Assembly (NCBI RefSeq): GCF_901933205.1
Contig: NC_044585.1
Span: forward strand, 3,534,001 to 3,598,000
Reading direction: 5' to 3'
Source: Camarhynchus parvulus
Taxonomy: Eukaryota; Chordata; Aves; Passeriformes; Thraupidae
DNA length: 64,000 bases
Under the pieces are notes generated by a model. It was not told where the DNA came from. It made no database searches and worked only from the letters and a program-made list of their open reading frames with translations. Position numbers and translations under genes: made by a program. Positions 1-13,065 of this stretch are shown in pieces. Every line of letters begins with the position of its first letter. Position 1 is the stretch's first letter.

Positions 1-3000
1 CTCCCCCAGCTCAAACTCTCATCTTCATCCTAATTATAATAGCATTTGAAATTATCATGGTTTAAAAAAAGATGCCAGCTTATATAATATTCTTATTGCT
101 TATTAATGATTTCAGAAGGGAGTGCAAGTTGCCTTGCATTCTGGGAATTATGCAAACCAAGGCTCAGCCATACCTTGTTGGACTCCACCAGTTTCTTATT
201 TGGAAGCCTGATGCATGAGGATTACCATGTAATAACAGATGTTAAGGCTTTCAGTGAATGACAGGCCTGCTGCACATACTTGAACAAGAAGACATGACAG
301 GCGTCACATTTCACAGTGATTAGCCTTGGGCACTTTTCAAAGGCAGAAGACTCAAGGCAAAGTGACTTTAACCGCCCTGCGAGTGTGATAATCCCCTGAG
401 CGCAGCCTGAGGAGTTTGATTGCTGTTCGGCATGGGAGCTTATGAATAATGATACAGAGAACAGCAGAGAACAGCAGACTGCAACAGTGACACGGTTACT
501 GGCAGCCACAGAGAGAGAGAGGTCTGCTTGCATATGGAGCTCTTAAGTCCATTACTTAATCTAAAGTTACTTATACCCTGTCCTCAAAACATCACCTCCT
601 CTAGAAAGCTGCAATGTGTGAAAGGCACCAAAGAACTGAACTCAAGATTTAGTACCTGTCCTTCAATTTCCTGTCTTTGTCACTGTGGTAGCTTTCTGTT
701 GGAGAATATGGGGTGGAGTAGGAGGGAACATTAACGGGAGCAGGAGCTCTGTATCCATGTTATAAATTGCTGCAATTTTATTTAAAAATGAGCTTCAATA
801 TAAGATGACACCATCCGTCTCTGATACTAAGAGACTATTAAAAGACTAATGAAGTTGCTTGCCCCCACACTTACAGAGAAAGACCTGCAACCTGCAAGTC
901 CCAAAAATAAAAGAGCTTAGTATGTATAATTTAAGTAAATTAATTAAATAAAATCATTCTAAAATGATTTTGTTACTGTCTGTGATCTGACTCACAGGTG
1001 CTGATCTTACAATTCTGAGTAACATTATAATAACAGAGAAACAACAGAGAGTATATACTCTTTTTCAAGCAATAAGTATATCAAGGTAGCAATATACATT
1101 AAAATGTTGAGAGCTGAAGTTGAATGTATATTTTATTGGAATCTAATAAATACTCAAAATCATCACTGTATGCTTTTTAAAAATCCTACATCTTATAAAA
1201 CAAGAACTTAATACTCATCAATTGAATAGCTGTCCCTCTGTGTGCTACACACAAAGCTAAGAAAATTTTTGGTTTGGCCAAGTGCTTGGGGTGGGAAGAA
1301 GGAAGTAGAAGAGATAGAATGAGTTAAAAGAACCAATGCAGCTTCTGGAGACAAACTGTCATGTTTAGAAAATTTCCCATGCCAGCATCTTCAGAAATAA
1401 CCGGGGATGTCCTGCAGACAGTGTGGACATTAAATTGCAATGCTGTGAGTGTGGTGCTATTGCATCAGCAGGGTCCCTCCCTGCACTTACCCTGAAAATG
1501 GTGTCCCTACAGTGCCAGTTTTGGTCTTGGCAAGGAGAAGCCACACTACAAAACCACTGGCTTCTACAGGATAAAAGTCTTCCTACTTCTACACATCCTA
1601 CACAGAGGGAAAAAACTCCACACTTAACTGGTTCCATCTTAGTTTCTTGACCTGTAAGCAGCTTCTGGTTTTAAGCTACACACAGCCCACAACAATTCCT
1701 ACTGTGTCTCACATTCTGTCTACACCATCTTGTGCCCTGCTGGCCCAAAGAGTGGTACTTGGCTTGGCATGGCCATGTGGGCAGCCCAGGGTGCTGACAT
1801 ACAACAAGCATACGCTGAAATGTTGGGGAAAGTGAGCTCCCTTAGAAAAGATGGAAAATGAAACCAGATGCCACCAATACTGAGAGAGAGAAGAAACCAG
1901 ATATGATCCTTTAGATGACTTGATGGAAGCTGCTCATGTTCAGAGACAGTAGGACCAAATTCAGCTCTAATTAAGTCACTAATGTTACAGGGGGATAAAC
2001 ATGATCTTTTATGCACCACAGGTATGAAACAGGAACACAGAAGGTCACATAGAAACAACTCCTTGAGTTCCAGCATGATCACTGTGGAATTTTACTGAGG
2101 AGGTTTGAGGGATGTACCCTGGGTCAGTTCCCCCCAGTCATCTCACTGTGGCAGATGCTTCAAGCACTGGGAAAAGGTTTTATGTGCATCACCAGGAGCT
2201 CCAGCTTGGAACCAACCAGCAGAAGGCAGAAGGCATCTCAAATGTAGCTCAAACCCCTGGGTCCTCAAGGTAACTGGTGGCAACAGCTTTGAAAATCCAG
2301 CAAGATATTTTTTTTTGTTTGCTTCAGTCTTCATGGTGCATATAGCTAAAAAGTGGCAAATATTGACACTGACTCAGATGCAAGCACATCTTTAGGAAAA
2401 AAATTGGAAAAAAAAATTAAAAAGCCCTAGCAAGCTTCCCAAAATAGACCAGATGCTCCTAGTGCTTTTTGTCTTCTCTGATCTGTAACAGCCATTGCCT
2501 CTGGAAATCTGTTTGCATTTACTGGTCTTTGTGAGCACCCCCAGCCAGCACAGCAGAAACAAAATCACTCTTGATTCTCCCCACCAAATCACACCACACA
2601 CTACACCCTACTCTGCTTTTGAGGGGCTTTCACCTGCTGTGCTGGGCTGTGGGACACTGCAGCTAAAATTGGATCTCGGCAAGAACAGACGGGTGGGGAG
2701 GTCTCTGTCAGAGTGGGTCAGGCAAAGAGCTGAGACCTGTGTTCCCCAGCCAGGCAGTGACTGACACACTCCTTGCACCAAGCTGACACCAGCACAAGCT
2801 GAGACCCTTCTGCTGCCAAGGGCAGCCCTGGCTGTACCCCAGTGAGCAGCTCCAGCACAGCTCCCTTCCTCCTGCACGTGCAGAGCCAGGCAGCAGGCAC
2901 ATGTTATGTAAGCTTGCTCCAGGATGCCTGTCCTGTCACCTCAGCACTGAGGGATGGATACACTGGAAATGTTTTTCATTGCCTCCCTCATCAGGAAGAG

Positions 3001-6000
3001 CAGTGCTCTGTGGAAGACTCTGATCCCACGCTGCTCCTAGGCTGCTGGAGTTAAACATAAAGCCACGTAAAGAAAGGATTATTCAATATGCAGCAACATA
3101 AGCAGATACATCTTACTGTAAAATAGGGCCTTGGCTTAATCTGCTCATGGGAATTCAGGGGAAAGGAGAAGCAGAGAGCAAAGATCTGCAAGACGACAGC
3201 AGCACCAGACACGTGGGTTTTGTTTCAGAGTGGCCCCTACACCAAGGCTATGTTTATACCATACGAGCTTCTGTCATCTCATTTATTATATTGCCTAAGT
3301 GCACAATAACTCAGTAATTTATCTGTAGCAATCCTTGAAGTAGATAAATGTCATTATCCTCATTTTGCCAATGTGAAACTCAGGCCTGGAGAGCTTAAAG
3401 GCCTGATTTTTATGCATAGGAAGGTGCCTAGATCCTCCCATAATTAAAGGAAGTTATATACCTACATATTTTGTCAACAGAAATCAGTGGGGCTGTTAGA
3501 AATTTCAGGTTGCACGCAAACCTATCCGCTAATTTTATGTAATTGAAAGTGCTCTGCTCTTGTAAAAATTTTTCTTTTCTTTTTCAGCTAAATTCAAATA
3601 TCTCAACATAGTCTCCAGTCTGTCAGACACCTCTGCTGTCTAAGATGTACGGGTTACTGAAGAGTCATGGGTGGGTTTTTTTCATTTTTTCATAAGCTTC
3701 CTTCCCAGATAAGCAATCTCTCACTTTGTTGGGGTTGTTTATTGTTTTCTAATACTTTCCCTTTGGTGGTTATTCCAGAGATTTCTGGAAATTTACAGAG
3801 GAAAAGTCTTACAGCATCCTCAATAACAACCACCCCTTCAAATTGCACCTCCTGTTTCAGTGCATTCAGCACAGAACAAAACACGAGTCCTGCCTTGCAG
3901 GCTGCTCTGAGATCTGCTATGTCTGAAAATCCTGGTTTCAGGTGTGGGCTGGAAAGTGAGTAAGACTCGCTGAGACCATTCTTAAGTTTATGGCAGTCTT
4001 TGCCATAACATTATGGAATGTTGTAAGACTCCCTATAGGCAGCAATAAGTAAAAATCCTGCTAATGCTACTGGATTCTTTGTGAAGGAGCAATTTTTCAA
4101 TTACACATAATTAATAGTAATTACCCTTTATCTTCAGAGACCAGAACAAAGAATAATTAATCCATCTTAACATCCCCGTTAAGGAGGTGTTAAATATGGG
4201 GGTTTTACACAGCAGATTACATAGTAAGTTATCTGGTTTGCAGTTGAGTCTGTGTTCCCTAATATGGAAAGAGAAGAGAATCCTAAACTACCTGAACTAA
4301 TATTCTAGTTCTTGATTAATTTAATTAACTAGTTTGGAAGCAGCTGTTAGCTTCCTGCAGCAGCTTGCTGCAAATAAAGTGTACTGCCTACAGATCTCTC
4401 CTATAGAGCAGCAGTTTTACCATATTTGATAAATAGTAACATTCAAGTGGATAGTTTACTCATTTTTAACATATATCTATGAATAAGGTATTTGCAATTA
4501 TCTCCATTGCAGAGCTGGAGAAAATGAAACCCAGAATTCCAGGTCCAGCTTCTCCCTTGGCACATCACCTTTTTGTACTGCTCTTCTCTCACACTGGTTT
4601 TTGCTGCTCAGGGAGACTCCTGATTCTGCGTTCATGGAGACAGCACATGCCAAACTCACAGACACTAAATGCCCTTTATCAGATCTTAATATTTGATTTC
4701 AATCTTCCAACGTGGTTTCCAATTTCCAGTGTCTTAATGGAAGCTCACCTCATAAACACACGGGATGTCTCTCAGAGCACATCCTGTTCCTGACTATTAA
4801 AAAAAATCAAAGAAATGTGAATTTACTATTTTGAACTTAAGCAAGTAGTCCAAGATTGCACTGCCAGCACTGAAAGAGGCTGCAACAGAATTTGCTTCAA
4901 CCACATGGTTTTGAAAAACAATTACTCCACGTGGGCAGGATGACAGCAAAGATGAGGGCAGTGCTGCAGGCAGCACACAAGGCAGCTCATGTGGCAGCTC
5001 TGACAGAGCAGCAGTCTCTGACCCATGACAGCTTGGGTGTACAGAAAACTTATGATTAATGATTACATGTTAGGGTGATAAAAAAGAGGGATAACTTTTA
5101 GCCTTATGTGTATTGATCTGAGGTAACCTGAACTCAAAAGACAGGAGTAGAGAGACACAGAAAGTGAGGGAGAGCATAAAGGAAGAGACCTAAGGGAGAA
5201 GGAGATTGTCCCAAATGTTAAATGAAAGCATCTGCATGAAAAGCTCCAGGCCAGCATGCTCAGAGAATGCACTCTTCTGTCTCAGTGACCTTGTGAAGAT
5301 AAACTGAACAAAAAGCTTTAGGCAACATCAGACAGGACTTAAGAAGCAGTTTTAATTTTAGCCAGATTGTTTTGTATTTTCAGCGCTGAGGTTATCTGGG
5401 GATGCAATGTGCACACAGTGGAACAAAATGTAGTTGTCTCCCCCCACTCTGCTGCCACACCTGATGGCAAATTCAGTTCTGTGCTTCCAGGGAGAAGCAA
5501 AAATCATTATTTTGGCTACACAGGGAAGATATAATTGTGGTATCACAAGGACAGAGTATCACAATGCATCCTCATTTTACTCCAGAATGTAATTACTTGG
5601 CTACTTCATGCACAAGCAACATAGCAGACCTATACTCCAACACAGTATGTGCTGATATGCCAGTTCTTTCTACTCACTTTATGTCCTTGATCTCTGTCTC
5701 CAGACTGACAGCTATTTGCCATGAAGAACCTGTTTATTCCCCCTGTACCTTAGCTTCCTCATCTATAAAACGGATGCATTCTACCCAAAAAGAGTGCAAG
5801 GATTCACTAAAATATGTATGTGTGTGCGTGTGTTATTGAATACATTTACTAGTAATTTTAATTACAGCAAATACATACAAACCCTAGGAGCTGGCTGCAC
5901 ACAAGAAAACATGCATTCATCACAATCTATTGCAGATTATTAGCAAAATCAATTCCATAGAAATGTATTCTGACCTGCAACCTGGAGATACAGATGGTGT

Positions 6001-8025
6001 GTAAATCCAAAGTGAGGGTCTAAACCTTCAAGCCTGTAGTAAAATGTCAAATAATGAACCAAAATGGTAATAAAACCAACCCAGACTGATTGGTACTAGC
6101 TCCCCTGCAGGCACACTACCACAAATAACAAAAAACAGTTGGGAAAAGGAGACCTCAGTACTCCTCCTGCACCTCCCTAGCACCACCACTTTATTGGACA
6201 ATCACTGATGAACATTTACACTGATGGAAAATCTTCTATCAAAGGTTCTTAAACTGCTTTACAAATTGTCTCTAATGTGTATAGACAGTGCATGTTATTT
6301 CCCCGTCCTTGCATGCTCTGTCCTCCATAACCTCTACTTGATAAGATATCCCAAGGCCATTTTCTCTCCCAGTCTGGAGGAGAGACATCCAGCCTCTCTC
6401 TTTGACCCATCCTTCCATTTAAATAGCATTTTCTTATTTTTCCTCTCAGATTTTTTCCTCTCTCAGATTTTTTCTTAGGACACAGTTTTTTCCCACCTTG
6501 AGTGTATAACTCACCATCAGCTTGCAATAGTTCCTCGAATCCCTGACACTGGAATCCAAACAGCAGCGCTGGCAGAGGATGAGAGTGAGGAGATGGGAAA
6601 ACAAATGTGAAGATGTTGTAACCTTTCAGTGCTGTGCTGTCAGCTCAGCACACCAGGATGCCTGACTGCACTTGCACACCTTGTACTAACACAGACAGTG
6701 ACTGTGCAGGGAGCTGTGGTGACCCAGGTGTGCTCTGTGCATCCTCCAAAGCAACAACAGGGAGCTAAGGCAATACCCTGGGTGAAACCAAGCAGCACGG
6801 GGCTCTCTCACCACACTGCTCTCTGCACCGTGTCTCTCCTCATCAGCCTTCTGGACCGAAAGCAGAGGCCTGTGCTGTACACAGGGCCCAGCCTGCAGCA
6901 TGCACAGTGCACATGTCCTATTGGATTACAGGGCAGAGTGCACTCACATGCTCTGCTTGACAGAGCCCAGCGTGCCTCTGCAAGAAGGAGATAAAGGAGG
7001 GGATGGATAAAAGCAACCTGAGCAGCACAGGGCAACCCGAGCCCTGTCGGAAGGCAGGATGGGGGATGCCACCACAAACACGGGGGCAGCAGGGAAACAT
7101 ACCTGGCATACCTGGTAAGCCTAAACTGGAATCTCACTCCACAAAGAAAATCAATGGGAATCTTCATGGACTTTAATATTGTTCAAAAATGTGAGACTAG
7201 CTTATCACCTAGGAGCTCATTGTATTGACAAGTGGAACAGATTACAGTTAGATCCTCATTTGGATGCTAAAACACAGAACAATATGGCAAAGATCAATGC
7301 AATGCAGTCCTCTTATCGAGAAAATTCTTCTATCTGCATTAGCTTCAAAACTGCCCCCAGTCCCTTTGACTGTGGCCCAAGAGAAAAGGTCTCTTAGAAG
7401 TCCATGCTGGGCTTTGAGCTTTTTTCTCCCCAGGGAACTCACATTTTGCAGTTCTTAGAAAAAAACACGACCTGAAAACGTGATCACAGGTGAAGGAGAG
7501 GAGTTAATAGCCAAGAGGAGAGAGCAGCAGAACAGGCATCTGTTTCAGAGGGCAGAAGTTTATCACCCAGGACAGGATTTCCACTGGCTTTATCATTGTT
7601 TTCTGTGTCTAGAATGAAGGTCATTAAAGATGTTTCCACTCTGAATTAGCAATGAGTTCCCACTTAATCTATACTGTCTCAGCACTCTTTTGTGACTTGG
7701 CTCCAAGAACCTCGGCGAAACTCTTTCTCCCATCTCACATTCAGATATCTACCTCACATCTTTTCCCTTATTCCCCTCATTCCCTTTTCCTCAGTTAATT
7801 CTCCTACCAGATCTTTTCAAAGAGCCCTCACTGCTTCCTCGATAGTGTCACACATCACAGTTTGGGACACCACTACAGAAATAATTATAGGAAGTAGCTC
7901 TGTTCCTCAATTTCCTTAGCTGTTGTCATTAATTAGCACATGTCCCACACCCCCAATACCTGGAGCCTGAGGAGCTACAAATACTGGAGCAGTTTTCTGA
8001 GGGTAGCAAAGACAGAGCACCGTGG
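1..8025. other. Intergenic, no gene recognised
   Basis: The stretch is AT-rich with stop codons in all frames. The longest open frames (about 60-120 codons) have no family resemblance I can name, no splice-linked partners and no CpG-rich start. A short TG-rich run lies near 5816-5832. By mammalian synteny CABP1 would be the next gene beyond POP5, but I see no EF-hand exon here. Unrecognised regulatory elements or UTR sequence cannot be excluded. Confidence 0.6.
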
Positions 8026-8395
8026 AGGCTCTGGACGCTCTGCTGAGGCCTTCGAGGGGCCGGTACTTGCCCGCCTGCTCCGGACCTCCCGCGGCTCCCA
8101 CCACACGGAGACGTCCCGTCTCCCTCATTTAGACCTTTTAGGCACAAGACAAGGGGGGGCTTGCCCAGGGCGGGTCGGTACAATGTAGCGAAAGGGACTG
8201 AAGGCGAAGCATCGAACCTTCGGCAGCCCCCGCGCTCCCGCCGCCCCTCAGCCGCCCCCTCAGGCCGGCCCGCGCGCCGCGCGCGCCCCCTGGCGGAGGG
8301 CGGGAGGGACGGCGGGACCCGGCGGGTGCCGGGAACGGGGCGGGCAGCGGGGCCGGGGAGCCGTCGTACCCTCGGACTCGGCACTGCTGAGGCCG
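8026..8395. promoter_or_regulatory. CpG island, left part
   Basis: Base composition changes abruptly to GC- and CpG-rich, densest at 8220-8380. It stops exactly where a CR1 insertion begins, and GC-rich sequence resumes on the far side at about 8890 at the POP5 promoter. I read this as the outer half of one CpG island that the CR1 split. It may serve a divergent minus-strand transcript, but no gene on that side is recognised. Confidence 0.55.
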
Positions 8396-8890
8396 CGCCT
8401 CAAGGGCTCTGTGCAGTTCTGGCCCCCCAGTTCAGGAAGGATACGGAGGTGTGATATACCCCAGCCAGAGCCTGCCAGGATTTGCTCCAGTAACAGTGTA
8501 GTGGGTCCAGAGGAGGGCTGCGGGGCTGGGAAAGGGTCTGGAGCGTACGTGTTTGAGAAGAGCGGGTGAGGGAGTCTGGGGTGTTCAACCTGGAGGAGGC
8601 TCAGGAGGAACCTTATCGCTCTCTACAAGTACCTGAAAGGGAACCGGAGTCACGTAGAGATGGAGCTTTTCCCCCAGGCAACAAGCGACAGGACAAGAGG
8701 ACACTGTGTTAAGCTGCACCAAGGGAATTTTAGGTTGGTCGTGAGGAGTAACTTCACAGAATATGTGACCAGACATAGGAATGGGCTACCCAGGGTGATG
8801 GAGATGTGTAAGGAAAGACCGGACGTGGTCTGGCTAACACGGTGGTGACTGGTCATAGCATGGGCACGATGACCTCGGGTCATTTCCGCC
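8396..8890 (+). mobile_element. CR1 LINE 3' fragment
   Basis: The sequence has the order typical of avian CR1 3' ends in sense orientation: the 'cctggaggaggctcaggag' stretch, the 'caacaagcgacaggacaagagg' region, then 'aatgggctaccca' and the 'gatgacctcgg' tail region. It is 5'-truncated and sits inside a CpG island just upstream of POP5. The terminal ATTCTATG-type repeat is not evident, so the 3' end is uncertain. Confidence 0.85.
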
Positions 8891-9089
8891 CTCAGCGGCT
8901 CTGGTTCCATGACCCGCGGGCGGCTCGCTGCAGCACCACGCACGCGCGGCCCATGGAAGGAGGCGGGGCCGCGCTGTCCTCCCCTTGTCCCCGCCCCTTC
9001 ACACCGCCCATTGGCTACAGCGCGCGGAGGCGCCTCCCCATTGGCCGGGCCTGCCGTCCGTCCGCGCCGCGCGCGCCGCCGCCGCCGCC
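8891..9089 (+). promoter_or_regulatory. POP5 CpG promoter with CCAAT boxes
   Basis: This GC-rich stretch directly precedes the POP5 start codon. Two CCAAT boxes, written here as ATTGG, lie near 9009 and 9040 in 'cccattgg' contexts. No TATA box is seen, which fits a housekeeping promoter. A GCC repeat immediately before the ATG gives a good Kozak context. Confidence 0.6.
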
Positions 9090-10408
9090 ATGGTGCGCTT
9101 CAAGAACAGGTGAGGCGGGCGGGAGGCGCCGCTGCCGTGTCCGGGCCGGGGCCGCGCCGCTCACGCCGCGCTGTCCCGCAGGTACGTGCTCTGCGAGGTG
9201 GTCTCGGAGGACCCTCGGTGCCGGCAGTGCATCGAGGACCGCGTGCTGGGCCTCGCCGTCAGAGACGCCATCACACGGGTGCACGGGGATTACGGCCTGG
9301 CGTGCTGCTCCATCTCCTTCACAGGTGCGGGCGAGACGGGCGGCCCCGGCGGTGCGGGGTCCCTCCGGCTCCGCTCACCGTGCGTGTCCGTCCCGCAGTG
9401 AAGTACCTGAACGCCTACACCGGGACGGTGCTGCTGCGCTGCCGCAAGGACTCGTACCGGCTGCTGTGCTCCGCGCTGCCCTTCGTGCGGCACCTGGAGA
9501 GCCGCGGGCAGCGCTACCCCTGCTTCCTCAACACCCTGCACGTCGGAGGTCAGGAGCCCCCGGGCTCGGGGGGAGGATGGAGCTTTAATCATACCGGCTC
9601 CGTGGTGCTGCTCTGGGTGCGACAGACATTCCTCTATGTTAATAACAGCAACTGCTTTCAGCAGATCTAAATAAGAAACAGGCACCAGCAGTTTTTTTGA
9701 AAGCCTCGTTAATTTTGCTTGAAGCTTCATTATATTTATCTCAAAACCCGAGCAGCAAATACAATGTTACATTATTTAAAATATATTTTCAAAGTATAGT
9801 ATCTTCTGTATTGTGAAAATTAACCCCCAAGGGAAGTAACAGGCACTGCATGTTAGAAATTATTACTCCACCACTTAACCTCAGCAGTGCAGAAGTCTGC
9901 AGCCCCTTTGTAGCATTTACAATAACAACCTTGTTTCCTGGGGATTTGTCACTTGATGCAGTGCTCTTTAGGAAATACACACGCAGCTCTGAAACATTTG
10001 GTTGTGTAGATTGTTACATACTGTTCTTGTAACTTTAACAGGTACCATAAGAACATGTCAGAAATTCCTGATTCAGTATAACAGAACACAGCTGCTGAGG
10101 TTGTTGCAAAACTGTACAAATGAAGGTGAGTTCCTCCAGCCACTTTCCTAAAAACGTAGCCTCAACTCCTGGGGTTTTTGTAGGATATGCTGGGCTACTT
10201 CTGAATTCTTGGCCTGAGAAATGCTTTTGTCTTTAGAAGTAGAGGACAGTCCAGTGTATGTGAAGAGATCAAGTAATAACCCTCTGTTGCTTTCTTTATT
10301 GCAGAGGAAAGACAATGTATACAGAAGTCCTTGTTGAGCTGTTCCCTGACAGAAGAGCAGTCTGAAAGTGGAGATGAGGAGGATGATGATGGCACAGAGA
10401 CAGACTGA
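9090..10408 (+). CDS. POP5: Ribonuclease P/MRP protein subunit POP5
   Basis: POP5 is a protein subunit of nuclear RNase P (5' maturation of pre-tRNA) and RNase MRP (pre-rRNA processing). Five coding exons join in frame: 9090-9109, 9182-9324, 9399-9548, 10042-10125 and 10305-10408. They give 501 nt and a 166-aa protein, close to the human length. Recognisable family stretches are the start MVRFKNRYVLCEVV, the exon 3 stretch YLNAYTG followed by VLLRCRKDSY, and RYPCF..NTLHVGGTIRTCQ across exons 3 and 4. The tail is acidic (SGDEEDDD). All introns are GT-AG. Exons 1-3 lie in the CpG island and are very GC-rich, while exons 4-5 are AT-rich. The gene converges on RNF10, as in mammals. The start codon has a strong GCC-rich Kozak context. 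Confidence 0.95.
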
Positions 10409-10558
10409 ATGTCACTTGTTACTGTTCACCTCTATTCTATGCTTGTTTACTCAAGATGGGACTGGTTATCTTCAGCGTTAAGCAGTGCAGGGGACTGGAA
10501 AAGTATTTGTTCATATTTAGACTTCATTCCCCATTCCAAATGTTTTTAAATTTAAAAA

Positions 10559-10564
10559 AATAAA
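10559..10564 (+). terminator. POP5: POP5 polyadenylation signal
   Basis: An AATAAA hexamer lies about 150 bp after the POP5 stop codon and is the first good signal on this strand. Confidence 0.7.
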
Positions 10565-10588
10565 ACATGATTTCACTTAAGTAGGTTA

Positions 10589-10628
10589 TTTGCCTATTTC
10601 TCCTATGGTTTGCCTATTTCTCCTATGG
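10589..10628 (+). repeat. 20-bp direct duplication
   Basis: The unit tttgcctatttctcctatgg occurs twice back to back (10589-10608 and 10609-10628), just after the POP5 polyadenylation signal. It runs straight into a perfect inverted repeat. Confidence 0.9.
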
Positions 10629-10660
10629 TTTTGACTCCTATGACTCCAGGAGTCAAAACC
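10627..10660. repeat. Perfect 12-bp inverted repeat (hairpin)
   Basis: GGTTTTGACTCC at 10627-10638 is exactly complementary to GGAGTCAAAACC at 10649-10660, with a 10-nt loop. It lies between the 3' ends of the convergent POP5 and RNF10 genes, so transcripts of either strand running past their ends could fold it. Any role in pausing or termination is inference. Confidence 0.85.
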
Positions 10661-10945
10661 ACTTGCACTCCTGAGGAGAGCAGCAGCTCAACATGTTCTT
10701 CATGCTGAGGTAGAAGGGAGCTTTTAGGCAGTTGGCACAGACAAGGAATGTAGTTATTCTCCTTCAACATACAAAAAGCATTAACATCTGCTTTTTTGTT
10801 AGCCACAGGGCCATCACTGTTTTGAGTGAGAAAAGCACCAGTTGTGTACACAGGAGCAGTGAGTTCATGGAATGTATGGCAGAGTGCAAGGCTCAACTCC
10901 ATCCCCCCCATTATAAAACTCATAGGTACAAGTACTGCTTAGATA

Positions 10946-10951
10946 TTTATT
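10946..10951 (-). terminator. RNF10: Distal RNF10 polyadenylation signal (candidate)
   Basis: AATAAA on the minus strand, 2.1 kb beyond the RNF10 stop codon. Nearer minus-strand candidates occur around 11948 and 11985, so the true 3' end and the length of the 3' UTR are uncertain. Confidence 0.4.
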
Positions 10952-13065
10952 AAGTTTACACCAATCAGTTACAGGAAAGTAGCAATGCTGGTATTATCTC
11001 GAATCCATAGGAAAACAAGATACAATTGAAGATGCTGTCCCTGTGGGGACAGCCCTGCAGCAGGGACAGCCTGCCTTGCCCACATCACTTCCCTTATCCT
11101 AGTGCCTGTGACATGTGGAGGTGAGTTACATCAGCTCCAGCTATTCTCTCTTCCCAATGCAAAGAAAAGTTGACTATAAATGTGCAGAGATAACAGAACA
11201 CAACAGATACTGGTTAGACACTTAAATATTGTTACTCCTGTTCCTTAGCTTAAAATTACTTGCTGTAACCACAGTTCACTGCATATCTGAGTCTCTCTTA
11301 GGCTTTCTCTGCCTCACCAATTGTTTTCCATATGCATTTAAAGTGTTGACAGAAGATGTGTGACCACTGTCAGGTATCCTTAGTTTCTTTGCAGTCCCCT
11401 GACAAGCTGTACTGTCCTTCATTGAGTGGGGTTAGTTGTGACCAAGCGTGAAGTCAAGCTGCTTTCAAAGAATGTCTTGCAGGTGTTTCCTCTAGCCTCC
11501 TGCAGCAGTTGGAAATATTTTTTACCTCCCCTCTCTCCTGTTCTTTCTGGTTGACAGCCACATGTGATGGACTCTTTGGTACCAGCTTCCCATGAGGCAC
11601 ACATGTGGAGCCTGCTGCTCTGAAATCAAGCACCCAGCAGCTTTTTAAACAGGGACACAGCCACTGAGTGCCAGTGGTGTTGGAACACCTGACTCCAGGT
11701 GCCTCAGACACACACCTTCCGCTCAGATCAGTGTCAGAGGGACAGAGCACAGTGAAGCCTGTGCCACTGGGGCTGAAGACAGCAGAAGACACTGTCAGTC
11801 CCCCTCCCTAAGGTCAGTGGTACTTTTTACCAGCACCCTGCAATTAATTCTGCCAGCAGGAAGGTAAAATGTGACCCTGTGCAATGTTCTAGGGCTCCAG
11901 GCTGCTGTGACAGTTCAGCTGCAGCACTGTGAGCGTGTGTGCGTTTCGTTTATTGCAACTGTTGGTCTTGACTGGTGCTTTACACTTTTATTCAACAAAA
12001 TCCACACCACTTAACTCAGTAGCTCAAACCACAAGCAGTGCAGAATGTGACCACCCAAAGAAAGAGCAGGGAGGGGTCCAGAGGAGACATGGTCATAGCA
12101 CAGATCCACTTAAATCCCAGACCCAAGCACATCCAGGCCCTTAGCCCAGTACAAGAGAACCCCAGTTTCTTGCTGGGGTGTAAAAGTTATCTACAGACTT
12201 CAGCTATCAGTTGTTCTTCCAACTCAAGAGCAGCCAGTGTCAAACCATCATTCAGAGGGTTACCAGGAGCCCTAGAGGGGAGTGTTTATTCTAGATGATC
12301 AGGTTAAAAAGAATGAGTAGCCCATGGTTGGCAAAAAATAAACAAAAAACAGCAGCCTCACTCACCCACATTAAAACAGACCTGAACAACTGAGAGAAGT
12401 CAGGAGGTTCCTTCTACCACTAGTGCCATTTTGAAATACAAATTCATCAAGCCACTTTAAAACCAAGTAGCCAAGTTCTGCTTTACACTCACCTCAGCTT
12501 TTTATCTTTCCAAGCCAGGAGAACAGGAGGAATTCTTGCTCTTTAGAAAAAGAACAGATATAGCAGCTAACACTCTAAAGCCAATAAGCTGTTTTGCCTG
12601 TATCCAGTGCAGCCAAAACCAGTTTCTCAAGAGAGCAGTTTGACAGCTTTACTGCAACAGCACTACTGTCAGTCAGCTGGACTTCTGCCCATGAATAATT
12701 ACAGGAAAATAAAGGTTCCCTGCCTTTTCTCTTGGGTAATATTGCAGTACTTTGGCAGTGCCACACACCTGTAAGGACTTTCACACTGCTTATCAGGCCC
12801 AAAGGACTGACTCAGCAACTAGAAGCCTTGGCAGATTTGTCTCTGGGCTGTTACTTCCAAAACTCTGTTTCAGTATAAATTCATTAAGCAGTTGGAATCA
12901 AAACATGTTACTTCAACATATACTGTCACAGTTTCCTCCTGAAGCCCCTAGAAGTCCTGGAAAAACAAGTTTAGGCTGATCAAATTTAAATACTTAAACT
13001 ATAGCAGCAAAACAAAGCAAAATTAAAAGAAAACCAGGAGAGGAAACATCTCTTGAATAGCAGAA

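Noticed and set aside
222..533. 103-codon minus-strand frame with a hydrophobic stretch
   Set aside because: No recognised family, no promoter or splice context, and ordinary length for chance in this composition.
8842..9670. Plus-strand frames of ~250 codons over POP5 exons 1-3
   Set aside because: They read through introns in wrong frames; the spliced POP5 model explains the region.
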